Below, one piece after another: positions 1 through 12,487 of a DNA stretch of 64,000 bases. Under the pieces are notes generated by a model that was not told the DNA's origin, did not search any database, and saw nothing but the letters and a program-made list of their open reading frames with translations. Position numbers and translations under genes: made by a program. The stretch lies in NCBI GenBank assembly GCA_048013815.1, contig CM106586.1, positions 16,864,001 to 16,928,000 of the forward strand. Reading direction: 5' to 3'. Position 1 is the first letter of the stretch; the number at the start of each line of letters is the position of its first letter. This DNA comes from Setoptus koraiensis. Taxonomy: Eukaryota > Arthropoda.

Positions 1-620
1 TGAGATGCTGATATTGGCCATTCGAATCATTTGAAGCGTATAAAAAACGAAATATAAAGTGCAAGTTACACAGTAGTGTCAGCAGACAGCCAGAGAGCGC
101 GCCAGAAGTGTGGCGCCGAACAGGTAAATCTAATCCAATTCACTCTCACCTGTCTTGGCAAAGCGCGCAAATTTTACTTATTTTTACTTTATTCTTTCTC
201 GCTCACTTCTTCTGGGCGCTTGAGTGACAGGCTGGCGCTGGCGGTGTTGCTGTTGCTGCTGTTGTTAACTTAGTTGTTGTTGTTGCTGGCGCAGTCACAC
301 AAACATGCTAGTAAAAACACACATCATGCTCGCCAGCCAGTTGCACAACAGTTGCGCGTAACACGTGTAAAAGTTCTAGATTTTATTATTTGTTGGTCTG
401 TCCAAATATATGTGTCTGTTTGTCTGTCTGTCAAACATACAATGAAGTTCAATTACTAAACTCGTACACGCGCACGAGCTGGTAACAAGCGGCCCACTAA
501 AGAAGCCATTTATTTTCAGCCGGCAGCACCGGCGGCGGCTATTCTCGGCTGGTGGCGCCAGTGCATGGAATGATACACTCGAGAGCGCGCGCCATTCTTT
601 GCGCCCCGATGTGTTGATCG

Positions 621-675
621 AGCGCCTCGAACGCCTCGAACGCCTCGAACGCTTCGAACGCTTCGAACGGCGCGA
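621..675. repeat. 9-bp tandem repeat (about 6 units)
   Basis: Successive copies of CGCCTCGAA or CGCTTCGAA. Read on the minus strand it gives an FEA peptide repeat, which is a by-product of the repeat and not evidence of a gene. Confidence 0.85.
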
Positions 676-1788
676 CCGCCGCGAACGCACCGAACGCACC
701 GCCGAGTCGGGCCGACGAAGACCCACTGGGAAAGGGTTGTAGGCGCAAAAATGAACCGGGGTATCGCAACTGTGGCGCGATTGCGATAACAAATCGATCA
801 TAGATTAGATGAGAACGGACAGTCGTGCCAAAACTACGCCGCCGTGTACAGGTACCGCGATTTTGACGGGTGCACGGCGCACGGTGGGCGGAATTGACTC
901 GCAGTCGAAATGAATTGAATGACTGCAAGTTAACTAACTAAAACGCTGTCAAGCGTTGGGCCCTGGGCCCAATAATGGCATTAGCTGGTTGGCTCCATTG
1001 ACAACTATCCTCGAATTGAGTGGCACAAAAAGAAGAAAAAACGCCGAGCGGGCCTCAATCACCCGCTCGGCGGAGCCAGCCGCCACCGCCGCCGCTGCTG
1101 CCACTTCCACTGGGCGCTCCTATAAATATCTGGCGTAGCACTTTGTATATCCTTCCTCTGTGCGCGCGCCTCGTTCGCCTATGGGGCCCGCTTGTGGGGC
1201 CCGGCGTTATTTCAAATATAACCTGGCGCATTAGCGGCCCGTTGGAGAGCTTACACAGGTAAGCCTCTCAATGACAAGTTCCCACACACACGCACACACA
1301 CACACACACACACTCGTTTGCGAGCTAGCGGGCTGGCCGGTTCTTTTTGGGCGCCCATTGAGCGACCGAAAAGAAGCGGAGCGCCGATTTCCAACGAATT
1401 TCGGTCTACTTTTTGTGTGCGTCACCGCGATTCGATGGGTGTCATGTGATTAGTGTCTTGTGTTACAACTATTCCAACAATTTTCGCGGGAATTAAACAC
1501 ACCGGGCCAGCCAGCCAGCCAGCGATTAAGTTGGCTTACGCATCGCTGGCGAGCCGCTTCGTTCGAGCCGCCGACGACCATAGTTAGTTGGCCCGAAAAA
1601 GAGCCAACGAGCCTTTGTGAGCTTTGTGCGCGTTTTTTCATCACATCGCTCGCTCCCCACGTTTGCGCGATAGTTGAAAATCGCGAAATTTTCGGCACAA
1701 AATATAATTGCTAGCTAATAGAAAAGAGCGCCGAGCGAGAAAAATTGCGAGCCTCGCCAGCGTGCCACGAGGCACTCTCCCTGGAGAC

Positions 1789-1915
1789 CTTTTTCGGGCC
1801 CGAGCGGCGCCCGCTTTTTCTGGCCGCTTTTTCCGGCCCGCTTTTTCTGGCTCAGTTTTTCGGGCCCAGTTTTTCGGGCGCACATTTTCGGGCGCACTGT
1901 TTCCAGGCGGGCGCG
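1789..1915. repeat. Degenerate tandem repeat, about 17-bp unit
   Basis: Repeated variants of CTTTTTCGGGCCC, with C/T and G/C drift between copies. Several copies carry the GGGCCC palindrome that is common in this region. Confidence 0.7.
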
Positions 1916-2157
1916 CAGTTATCCGCACCGGTCAAAACACGGGCGAGTCGCCAATTTCGGCGGGTCGATTTTTCAATCGGGCAATTTGGCCCGGCGCCCA
2001 ATTGAGACTCTCAATTTGAGAGGCTCGACTCCGATCACCGGACTCCGATGAGGCGACTCCACTGACGAGCGCAAGGTCAGCCCGGCGAGGCTGCAGACAC
2101 GCCGCAATTCTCGGCCGTGCCGTTTTCGGCAGAGGCGTTCGTTTCGGAGATCGCATC

Positions 2158-2290
2158 TGGAAAAAGTGCCCGAAATGCGCGAAACGTTCGAAATGCGCGA
2201 AACGCTCGAAATTCGCGAAACGCTCTACATGCCCGACATGCCCGACACGCCCGAGATGCGCGACGTGCCCGAAACGGGCGAAACGCTGGA
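2158..2290. repeat. Degenerate 9-bp tandem repeat
   Basis: Runs of CGAAATGCG, CGAAACGCT and CGACATGCC-like units, all 9 bp long, giving a long quasi-periodic block. Confidence 0.75.
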
Positions 2291-4861
2291 AATTTGAGCG
2301 GACAATCGCAGAAATTTATCGATTGTCATTTTATCGGGCGGCGTCATTATCGCGCCAGTGTCACTTTGCTCAAAATTGTCGGTCGGGCTCCGTCGAGCGA
2401 AAGTTTCCCGTCGGGCGCGCGCCACTCAGCGCGAGGTCAGCGAGTCTGACGTCCGTCGTTGTGTCGCCCATACTTTTGGCTCGTCTTGCTACTCGTCTCG
2501 AGAAGCTATTGTCTCGTACACTTATCGCGAGACAATGGGCTCTTATTACTCGCCGCGATTGAGTGCGCGCCGGGCCAGGTGATCGGCAATCAGGCGACTG
2601 TTGCGAGTCGCGCGGCCAGCGGCCGAGCAGTTACACAAAGCGGCACTGACAACAAATATTGAAATGGATCGCCGAAATTGCACTCGACGGGCCGGCGCGA
2701 ACGCCGGCCGGAGTCGATTCGGGCCGCAAGGACAATATTTGTCCGAGCTCGAATGCAAACTGTCCGAGCTCGAATGCGAGCCGATTGGTTTCAATGGGCT
2801 CTTGTGTCATTTGTTCGCTCGTTGCGCCTTATTGTTTCCATTGTGTCACACAATTGCGTGCCCTTGATCGGCCGGCTGACCGTTGACTGGCCAACACGAG
2901 CACGGCGAGCCGACTCCGTGTCCACTTCTGGCTCACAAGTTCCGAGGCGAGCGATTGGCCGCCAGCAATCGCTCGCTGCGCCGGCATTAGCATTTGTCGT
3001 TTATGAGCCTCGCGTTCCATCGGAGTGGCTCGGATGGGGCCCCGCTCGTCGTCTGTCGGGCCCCATCCGAGTGTTTGTTTGTGTGTGTGTGTGTGTGCGT
3101 GATTGTGCGTGTGTGGCTCACTGTGGGGATTTTGTGTGCGATCGAGTGGAAGGAAGCAACCCGAAAGAAACAAACGAACAAATAGAAAAACTTCTCTCTG
3201 GCCCTGGCGGCACAATGCCAGCGAGAACTAGAAATTGCCAGTGCGCCAGTTGATTCATTCGGGTCAATCGGATATTTTGATTTTTTTTTTCGCACACAAA
3301 AATGAGCGAGCTGCCAGGCGCGATTGTGCGATTTTTGTCCGACTGGCTTGATGTGTTGTCATCGTTGCGGTGCATACACAATGCGCCCGACCGGCGCCGT
3401 GACGCAAATATCGCAAGATCCGAAGAGGATGCCCCCGTCGAATATCGCCCCAATAGCGGGGCCCCATTAGTTGATATATATATACATATAAATGTGTGTG
3501 TGTGTGTGTTTGTAGTGGGCGAGCCAGCCATCGGTTCGGTGCGGCGGGGGTGGACGGCTGCGTGAGTGTGTGTGTGTTTGCGACCTGCTAGCCGGCGGAA
3601 CAGCCAATCCATTAAGCTAGGTTAGAATGGATACGAATGGATGGCATCTCGTGCGTGTGGCTCGCTTAATTTTGGGCCGATGGGGCCCGGCATATCGGGG
3701 CGCACGGCCGCTTTTACAACTGAATACTTACTGAAACGCCAATTACTACTAGTTCAAGTCAACATAACAGCCGCGGCCGCATCAAGCCAACCATGTCATG
3801 TGTGTGACGTAATGGCTCGACACTAAAGATAGTCAAAGATATAGGCAGTGGCATTGGGCAGGGGGCGCCACAATAAAGCACCGCAGAGACAATAGCGACT
3901 CGCGCCGGGCCCCCTAAGTGATTGTTTGTCGCTGTCTGACCTTTCGCATTGTGTGTTTCTGACCATCGATTCGCCGCCGCCAACTGCCCGCGCCCGCGAG
4001 CTGTCAGATCGTGGGGGGGGGGGGAGCAGGCCGCGTTTGCCAAGACAGGCAAACGCGGGCGACGCATAATTGAATTCGAGCAATATTAATATCAAGAGAG
4101 TGGGGCACAGATTTCGCCCGTCCCTCCGCTGGTCAGCTGTTGGGCCGCTCGAGCGGGGCCCCTCGAATCGCGACAACTCGCCGGTCGCGACAACTCGCCA
4201 GTACTCGTGCGATTCGACACGATCGCCGGGCCGGCCAATCAATTAATTGCTGGCCAGTTATTGCCGATTAATGTCGACCATTGCAAACATGGCGACATTT
4301 GCCGTTGCTGGCTTGCGCTGGCCAGATTATCATGCATTATCATGCATATTAGCGACGGATTAGGCCGGCCCGATCTGACTGTATCATATCGGTGCGTGCC
4401 GCACCGCTCTGTTCCGCATCGGCCCGTGTCGTGTCCGTCTGTAACGGATACGTTTGCGCCGCGTATGAGTGTGTGTGTGTGTGTGTTTGCGATGCAATCG
4501 GCGGGCCCCCGACGGCATATCAAATATCTAATGACATTGACGGACCAACACGCACCGCCCGCATACATTACATGCGATTTGTGTGAGCTTGAGCCCACGC
4601 GGATTACACCCGCTATGATTGATACAACCCGGCCCGTCTGTTTGGATGGGCTACTTACGGCCACTTACAGCCGGGCCCGGCCCGCTACTAGCGGCCCCTC
4701 AAGCGCCCCTTAAATTATTCACGACATTAGAGCTGCAAGATTCAAGGGCCGGCCACTTGAGCAGTTGAGTGGCGCAAGTGCCCCAATAAATTAGTCAGTT
4801 TATTTTGGGAACGCCACTGACATTGGGCGCCGATTTGCACCATTAAACTGGCCCCACAAAT

Positions 4862-4864
<3 letters not shown>

Positions 4865-4911
<47 letters not shown>
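4865..4911. repeat. (CA)n microsatellite
   Basis: About 47 nt of uninterrupted CA dinucleotides. Confidence 0.98.
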
Positions 4912-4912
<1 letters not shown>

Positions 4913-5626
4913 ATCTATCGATCGGGTTTAATAACAGAAACAATTCATTCTGGCGACACAAACATTCACATTTGAGGGCCCAGGGAGCCCGGCGGACACG
5001 GAGACGTACCTAAATGTGGCCAATCATTAGGGCTTGCCGCTCGGTCAGGCCCGGGAACGCGGCCCGAGCGAGCGGATTTTTTAAGTGGCGCCCCTTGTTG
5101 TTGCAAATTGGCAACAGTGCTCGCGTATATACACTGAGGCGACTATTGACTCGTGTACTTGGCTGGTATGTTGGCGCAAGTTTGCGTGGCGAATTTGTGT
5201 CGTGCGACTTATCGGTGGAAACCCGACAAGTCGCGCGGGTCGCGACAAATAGCTATCAGTTGCGGTGACCAGTTTACACAAGCTCTGGTGGGTTGCCCAG
5301 GAGGTGGGCGTGTGACGAAGCGGGTTGTAGCGGGTTTTTGCGGGACAATGGTACGGTGACTGTGGCAGCCAAAGCTGTCGGAGTGCCCCGAACTCGAAAA
5401 CAAACAATTCCGCCGAGGCAAACAATCATCAAGCTGCCAATCAGCTGGCACATTTAGGCCATGTTTACGTTGCACATTGTCGCATCGTTTTTGTTGCATT
5501 ATTGTTCTTGCGTCATTTGTGACTGATGTAACTATGTAATTATGTCAACTTGTTGTCGTTGTCGCAGTTGAAGTTGTTGTTGTCTTTGTTGTTGTCGTAG
5601 TTGTTGTTGTTTCTGTCGTTGTCGTA

Positions 5627-5627
5627 G

Positions 5628-5685
<58 letters not shown>
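5627..5685. repeat. (GTT)n microsatellite
   Basis: About 19 uninterrupted GTT units, preceded from about 5,560 by imperfect GTT/GTC runs. The poly-leucine frame across it is an artefact. Confidence 0.98.
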
Positions 5686-5933
5686 CGATGTCGTTGGCTC
5701 ACTTTTCTATTTTAATCCGATTCGCACCATTTCGAATCAATCGGACTGTCGAGTCGCTGCATCCAATTGAATTTAATCTCGATCGGATTCGATTCGCGGG
5801 CCCGCCACCGTCACAGTATGCATGTTGTATGCAAACATCAATTACCTGAGCTGGGCACCCGTCGATTGTTTCACCGGCACACACACACACAAACAAACGC
5901 CTATTACACCATTGATTGGCACGGTAATTCTCA

Positions 5934-5935
<2 letters not shown>

Positions 5936-5980
<45 letters not shown>
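5936..5980. repeat. (GT)n microsatellite
   Basis: About 45 nt of uninterrupted GT. Confidence 0.98.
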
Positions 5981-5981
<1 letters not shown>

Positions 5982-7147
5982 CGGCCTAATCAATCCAATT
6001 CTCTAGCCACCACATTATTACCTAACTAACTAGCTCGGCCCAGTACCACAAACGGCCAATAACAGGTGAGCTAACGGCCGCTCTAACAACGGGCAACGCG
6101 ACGTTACGGGCAACGGGCAAAAAACAACAAACGGCAAGCTGACAACGACTCAACAAGATAAGCAGCCTATACACACGCCACTCTGGCTGGCGGCACGGGG
6201 CCCCATTAGTGGTAGTGATATTACCAGCTAGCATGGCTAGTACGCACCATGAGATGAGCCGGGCTCATAATACAGCACGTTTACAGGTGACGGGGGCACC
6301 CGTGTAATGGGGCACCGTCGCGAGGGGCGCTACCCGCGGCTGCCCGTCGCAAGTAGCGGTCGTCTTGACCTAGTTACCTGACGGCGGCACTAGTTTAATC
6401 CTGATTAAATTGGCATGTTGTTTGTCACACGCTCTCGCTCGGCTGGCTGGCTGTGGCAAATCTTTGGCGCTCCATCCGTTGGTCGGTTGTTGTTGTTGCT
6501 GTTGTTGCTGCTGCATGCACTTGATCGCACAACGACAACCGGCCCAGCGCCCACCAACCACCGACAAGCGGCAACCACCGACAAGCGGCAACCACCGGCA
6601 ACAACCATAATAATGATAGCGATGGGGCCCCGCGACAAACGAACAATCAATCGAAGCTGTTGCTACTGGCAACCAGGCCAGCTCTAGAGGCGTCCCCTAA
6701 CGAGCCTCTGCCGAAACAGCCAGCCAGCCAGTAGCATAAATATTAACATTAATATTAATATCAATACGCCAATATAAATATAGCTGCTCGATTAGCATCA
6801 CATGACCGTCTGTCATGAGCAGCAGCAGCAGCATGACGTAACGTTGCTCTTTCGCCACCAATGAGTCACACACACACTAACTGGAATGTATCAAATGATG
6901 CGATTTGCAAGCGGCAACGCCGCGCATAAGGGCGCACGACAGCACCAATTGCATAACGAGAATATTGCGTCATATCTTGCCATATTTGCATGACGCACGA
7001 CAAAGGTTATGGCAACAAACAATGAGCTGCAATTTGCTGCATAGGCCTTTGGCGTTTGGCGACACCAGCGGCGCATAGCGGCCAACTTGCTAGCTGTTGG
7101 TCGTGGCAATTGGCCACTGGCGAGTGTGTCGCCCCCCCCCCCAGCAC

Positions 7148-7206
7148 AGGTGAATCAGTCCGCACGGGTGAATCAGTCCGCACGGGTGAATCGCTGCGCA
7201 CGGGTC
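7148..7206. repeat. 18-bp tandem repeat (about 3 units)
   Basis: Copies of GTGAATCAGTCCGCACGG; the last copy is diverged. Confidence 0.85.
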
Positions 7207-7956
7207 ATTGACGAGAAGCGCTGTGGCAAGCCAACGGCACAGCGGCGGCGCACGGGTCAGACCAACGGTGTTGCGCGGTGCGCTATGGGACCGCTAACAA
7301 GTTGTAAGTTGGCCAATGATTGCAACTGCGAGCCGGCCGAACAGGGCGCCGTGTTGGCGCGATGCCGGCACAGCTGCCGGTTTGTGCGAGCGTGTGCGGC
7401 CCGCGCCGGCCCCCAATTGCGCACAATCATAATCCGCACGGAGGCCCAATTTCCTGTGGCGCCGCTTAATGGCGTTGCGCGCGTCCCGCGATGACGATAC
7501 TAATTAGAATTGCCGTTCGGCTTGTTGTTGTGCGCCGGCGCCACTCCCCGGGCTGGGCAGTCGCGCCGGCCCGCCGGCCCGCTGGCTGGCTAGCTGGCTC
7601 GATATCTGGCTAGCTCGCGTGTGCACGTACCGAGCCAACAGAATCAGTTATGCCGCCGGTGCGGGCCGCCCAGACAGTCGGACAGTGCGATCGTGCCGTC
7701 GGACTTTGTCGCGGAGCACGCACAAATTGTCACGAGCTGTGTGTCGGCCGCTTGCGCGTGCTGTCCCGAGCGCGTGTTGCCCGTGGCGCGCCGCTCGTGC
7801 CGCTGGTGCACCGACGAGCTGGCACGGGCACAAGTGGGCCGAGCGCGGCTGGCCAGCGAAAGCGCAACGGCGCCCCCCCCCCCCAAGCCGGCGTGTGTTT
7901 AGTTACGAAACAGTTACGCATATATTTATCCGCGTATGTGTGTATATATCCATATA

Positions 7957-8037
7957 TACACTTGCGCGATCCACATTTACGCTTACGCAATCCGCATGTA
8001 CACTTACGCAATCCATATATACACTTATGTAACACAT
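7957..8037. repeat. Degenerate tandem repeat, TACACTTACGCAATCCA-like units
   Basis: Four related units spaced about 18-21 bp, each with an ACTTACGCAATCC-like core. The most diverged copy lies at the right end. Confidence 0.7.
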
Positions 8038-8115
8038 ATACATAAGTGTATGTGCACGGACAAGTGCAGCGGCGTGACATTTATCGAGCGCACAATGTTT
8101 CCGAGGCGCCCGGCC

Positions 8116-8206
8116 GGCCGAGCGGCCCGAGCGGCCCGAGCGGCCAAAAGCCCGAGCGGCCAAAGGCCCGAGCGGCCAAGAGCCCGAGCGGCCAAAGGCC
8201 CGAGCA
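8116..8206. repeat. GAGCGGCC-based tandem repeat
   Basis: Short GAGCGGCCC units give way to about 18-bp units of the form CCCGAGCGGCCAAAGG, four copies with A/G differences. Confidence 0.85.
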
Positions 8207-8388
8207 GGGCCGTAATTGGGCGCCTCTGGCGAGCCCGCTCGCAACTGTTTGCTGCTCGAGTTATAATTTTCATAACTTGTATCGTGCGAGTGCGTGCGTG
8301 TGCGCGTGTCGGCCCGACAATTTGCCCGCCGATCTGTGTTTGCCTGTCACCGTCGCTGGCGACGGCGTGAACGGTTGCCCGAAACGGT

Positions 8389-8429
8389 CAGCGCCGGACA
8401 GCGCCGGACAGCGCCGGACAGCGCCGGAC
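8389..8429. repeat. 10-bp tandem repeat (4 units)
   Basis: Four perfect copies of CAGCGCCGGA. Confidence 0.9.
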
Positions 8430-8859
8430 GGCGGCGCCAGCGGGCGGCGGGCCGGCCCGGCGGACGGCCAGTGAACAGCAAATTGAAGTTAAGTGAAATC
8501 TTCTTACATGCCACTTGTTTGCCTCCATTGTTTGCCTTGTCTGGCGTGTTGCTGCAGTCGCCCCGTTGGCCACTTTCTGTTACGTGCGGCCTCTATATTG
8601 AAATTAATTCCAAACTGGCGCGGCCGTGTCATCGCCGTTGTCGCTGTCGTCGTCGTTGTTGTCGCCGCCGTCGCTGTCGTAATTGCCAGTCGCCGGCTAT
8701 TTGCCAACATGCCGGCCGCATTGTGTTTTGTATTTATTGGGCCATTGCGGGCCCCGCGCTCGCCCGTGCCACTCACACGGTCGCTCGTGTGACATGTCGG
8801 CGCAACATTATGACAACATTATTATCAACAGATCATACCAGCGTCAACCAGCAAGAGTA

Positions 8860-8887
8860 AACACACACACACACACACACACACACA
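8860..8887. repeat. (AC)n microsatellite
   Basis: 28 nt of alternating A and C. Confidence 0.95.
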
Positions 8888-9224
8888 ATCTAACAACAAT
8901 GACGCCACCCAATGATAAACTCATTACCTGGCCCCCATCGGCCCCCGCCGGCCGAGAACAAATGGGCCCGCAATTGGGCCCATTTATTCTCGGGAGTGCG
9001 GCCGGGCACGGCCGAGAACGTGTCGTTGGCCAAAAACAAGACGCTCGCACGTAGCGGAACGGGCGAACGCCGCCGCCGCCGCGGCGGCGGCGGTTGCCCG
9101 ACGTTTTGCCGGACGGTGCGCTCCTTGCGGGGCACCGGCGTCCGCGCGAACCGGCCCGACGCGTCGTGTGTGTGCGTGCCATGATTTATGGGACGCGCCA
9201 GTGACCGCACAAGCTCGCCATTTA

Positions 9225-9288
9225 GCCAGTTTGCCAGTTTGCCAGTTTGCCAGTTTGCCATTTCGCCATTTTGTCATTTTGTCGCTCC
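9225..9288. repeat. 8-bp tandem repeat (about 8 units)
   Basis: Perfect GCCAGTTT units pass into GCCATTTC, GCCATTTT and GTCATTTT variants. Confidence 0.9.
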
Positions 9289-9327
9289 GACATTCCGCCA
9301 TCGTTCTCTGTTCGGCGTCCAGTTCGC

Positions 9328-9383
9328 CGTTCGGAGCTTGCCGTTCGGAGCTTGCCGTTCGGAGTTTTCCATTCAGAGTTTGC
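9328..9383. repeat. 16-bp tandem repeat (about 3.5 units)
   Basis: Copies of CCGTTCGGAGCTTG, with mutation increasing toward the right end. Confidence 0.8.
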
Positions 9384-9491
9384 CGAGCCCGAGAAAAACA
9401 TTGCAAAACGCAGGTGAGTGTGAACAGTGTCGCCAACGGTCGACAAACAACCCCTGGTTTGTGTGCACCGCATCGCGCAGTTGTTTGCTCG

Positions 9492-9526
9492 CACACACAC
9501 GCACACACACACACACACACACACAC
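9492..9526. repeat. (CA)n microsatellite
   Basis: CA run with two GC interruptions. Confidence 0.95.
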
Positions 9527-9672
9527 GCACTGTCGCCTGCACCGGGTGCAGCGCGGTGCGCTGCTGGCTGGCTGGCTCGCCAGAATGAGCTTGCCAAAAT
9601 GAGCTTGCCAGACTCTGGCGGCCAGAGTGAGAGCGTCGGTGATGCAGCATCAATTTGAAAAGTGCCAGCCCG

Positions 9673-9707
9673 ATCATTGGGCCGGCCAGCCGGGCCGGCC
9701 CAATGAT
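9673..9707. repeat. Perfect 15-bp inverted repeat
   Basis: Arms ATCATTGGGCCGGCC at 9,673-9,687 and its exact reverse complement at 9,693-9,707, separated by 5 nt. It is part of the GGGCCC/GGCCGGCC-rich vocabulary of the region. Confidence 0.9.
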
Positions 9708-11987
9708 GGATGATGGCGCCAAAAAGAAGGGGCGCCAAAAGAGAGACGACACGCTTGGAGAAAATCATTAATTATTGATTACATTCAGCACTTGGGCCGC
9801 TTGCACGGGCCCCACTGTGCCAGCGCCAGCAACTCGCACAAAAGTCGCCAGCAAAAAGTCACCCCCCCCCCCCACCCAGCAATGCACTGCCAATGCCTAA
9901 CTTGCGGTGTGTATTACCTAGCACTGTTGGGCTAGCGCACAGTGTTGCGCAAGGCACCAACGGGGGCGCCCGAAATTAATACTCCGCTCCATACTTTGGG
10001 GCGCACTTTGGCACACTTTCAGGGAAACTTTCGCGGCGATTTCGGGGCGCTTTCGGGGACTCTGCTGGGGACACTTCGGGGATGCTCGCACACACACACT
10101 TGGCCACATATCTCGCCCTCTACCTGCGCGCGGCCTCGCGTTGGCCAGCCGTGCACGGACGCATATGTGTGCCTCGATCACTTTTTATCCAGCTTATGAG
10201 ACCGGCTCCGATGCTGGGCCCCATTGAGGCGCCGGCGTGCGCGCCGGGCCCCATGGCGTATCATATATTATGGCGTTATATCCGTTTTGCTGACACCTGA
10301 CATTATTGTTGTTGGCATCGGCAGTGGCGGCAGCATCGGCGGCTCGGCAGTGGCGGCGGCGCCCCAACGGCAGTGCGTTTGTTGCTCGTAGCGCGTTGTT
10401 GTGGTTGCTGTTGGCGTGGTTGTTGTTGGCGGTGTGGCTGTTGGCGCTGTTGTTGCGGCCGTGGTTGCCGGTGCGGTGTAGGTGTGCGTGTGCGTGTTAG
10501 CATTAGCGCCAATGTCGGTGTCGGTGTTGGTGTCGGCGTGAAAGCGACCGCGAGTGATATAATCAGAAATCCCATGAATAGCGGCCTCGGTTGAGAGCGA
10601 CCCGAGGCAGCGCGTCGACAGATAAAGTAGATAGAGTGGAAACTCTTGTGTGGGCCCACAATACAGTCACATTATGATGAGTGAGATAGATGGACCAGAT
10701 AGACGGAGTGCAAATGAATGATGCAATAGATTCGGCGAGGGGGTGGATACGGCGCCCACAATAAATACAATGCTGTTGTTGTTGTTGTTGTCGTCGCTTC
10801 GAAATGATATTGCGTTGCGCGTGCCGCCACAACGTCGTCGATGATTCCAAATGGCGCCCAGCAGCACCACCGAATTGCACCGAACGGCACCCAATGACAA
10901 CTGCACATATACATAAATACCCCGTATATCCGTATATCCGTATATCTGACTGTACAGGTATAATAATCATGGCGTTTTTTGTCGCGCTGCCTCGCCAATG
11001 ACTTTATTACGAGCGCCATTGTCAGCGTCACGCCGAGCCCATCATCAAACCGAAATGTATTATGATTGATTGGTAATGTAGTGCGCCGGACGACACGGAA
11101 TAATAATTTATACGCCAATACAGGGTGTCCAATGAGAAATATTGCATGGTCGGCAAGGGGCTCTTTGTTTACTGCCGGCCGGGCGGCCCGAACGCGTACA
11201 CAACACGACTTGCAGTGGCCGCCTGAGCAACTCAACGCCGGCCACTTGCCATTTGTACGGGCTAGTGGGGCCCCACTGTAAGCTGCGTCGCGGTCGATGG
11301 CGATGAAATTGAATTATCCACTTGGCAGTGCGTCTCAATGTTGTTTGTGTATCGAGTTGGCCAACAAAAGTTAGTTTGCTCGCTTGTGCCGAGCTGTAAA
11401 AATGCCAAAAATGGCAGCGGCCAGCCGGAGCCAACTCTGCCGACCGGGCCCCAATCGCCCCGTTCTGCCAACCGGGCTCCAGTCGCCGCACTCTGCCAAC
11501 TGGGGCCCAGTTGGCCCGACGATAGCAGGCACGAGTGCCCGACAATGAGCGATATGGGCATCTGGCCGAACTGCCGGCCACAATTGTGATTAGCGGGCTG
11601 CTGGCGTGGACGCCAACTTGCCGGGCCGCGAACCGCACCGCAGGCTGCGGAGTGCGCAGTGCGGACTGCGGACCAGACTGGGCCGGGCCGGCCGCGCCGA
11701 TCGAGCGAACAATAAATTATACGGCCAATTGTCGGGCGAGTGTCGACAAGTGCAACTGGGCGCGACGCAACGAGCGACCATCGACGCTTTTGTCATTGTC
11801 ATTGGCAGTGTCACAATATGTAATTTCATTAGGATGCGGCACTTGCAATTTCCTCTCTCTCTCTCGGCCCCTCGCCCTATTGACGAGCCATCGACTGGCG
11901 GCCAACTGCTGGCCACCGGAAAATTGGTTCGGTGCCACCGAATCGGTCAGCGCTGTCCGTCGGGCGGCAGCGCCGAGCGGGCGCCCC

Positions 11988-12051
11988 AAAATACGAGCAC
12001 ACTGCCGGACGAAAATACGGGCACACTGCCGGACCAGCACATTGCTGGACG
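11988..12051. repeat. 24-bp tandem repeat (about 2.7 units)
   Basis: Units beginning AAAATACG and ending CACTGCCGGACG; the third is partial and diverged. Confidence 0.8.
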
Positions 12052-12461
12052 AAAAAACCCGGCCAGCTCGCTGGCTGGGTTTTTTCCGAAAAATATGCTA
12101 GTCGGCTCACGCGGCCATCTCGCGCGGCGCGAGACGTGACGCGGGCCGCCGCTCGGGCCACTCAATTGTCCGAGGCGCAATTTGAGACGGGCCCGAACTG
12201 GCAGCGCGATGCTGTCCGTGCCGGCGCCAACAAAATGCCCAATTGTCGACGGGCAGCAGGCCAATTTAATTTGACTCTCTCGCCCGTTTGTTCGCCCTGC
12301 GATGCCCCCTCTCGGCCGTACACAGTTTGTATTAGAAAGAGAATATACAATATACGATTCGTATATTCTGTATCGTATATTGTGTGCGCGGCGGGCGAAT
12401 TCAATTGTTGTAAAGTGAATTATCATCATTATCCTAGTTGCAATAACTCGACAGACTGGGC

Positions 12462-12487
12462 GAGAGAGAGAGAGAGAGAGAGAGAGA
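12462..12487. repeat. (GA)n microsatellite
   Basis: 26 nt of alternating G and A. Confidence 0.95.

Noticed and set aside
40-126. TATA-like TATAAAAAA followed by a 14-nt tract resembling a tRNA-Lys primer-binding site (TGGCGCCGAACAGG), hinting at a retroelement end
   Set aside because: No second terminal repeat and no gag or pol coding anywhere in the following 14 kb; the match is short and imperfect, and the window starts here.
5628-5849. Poly-leucine open frame
   Set aside because: Created by the GTT microsatellite.
12052-12085. GC-rich stem flanked by A and T runs, like a bacterial rho-independent terminator
   Set aside because: The context is eukaryotic and intergenic with no bacterial gene upstream; the neighbouring repeat supplies the sequence.
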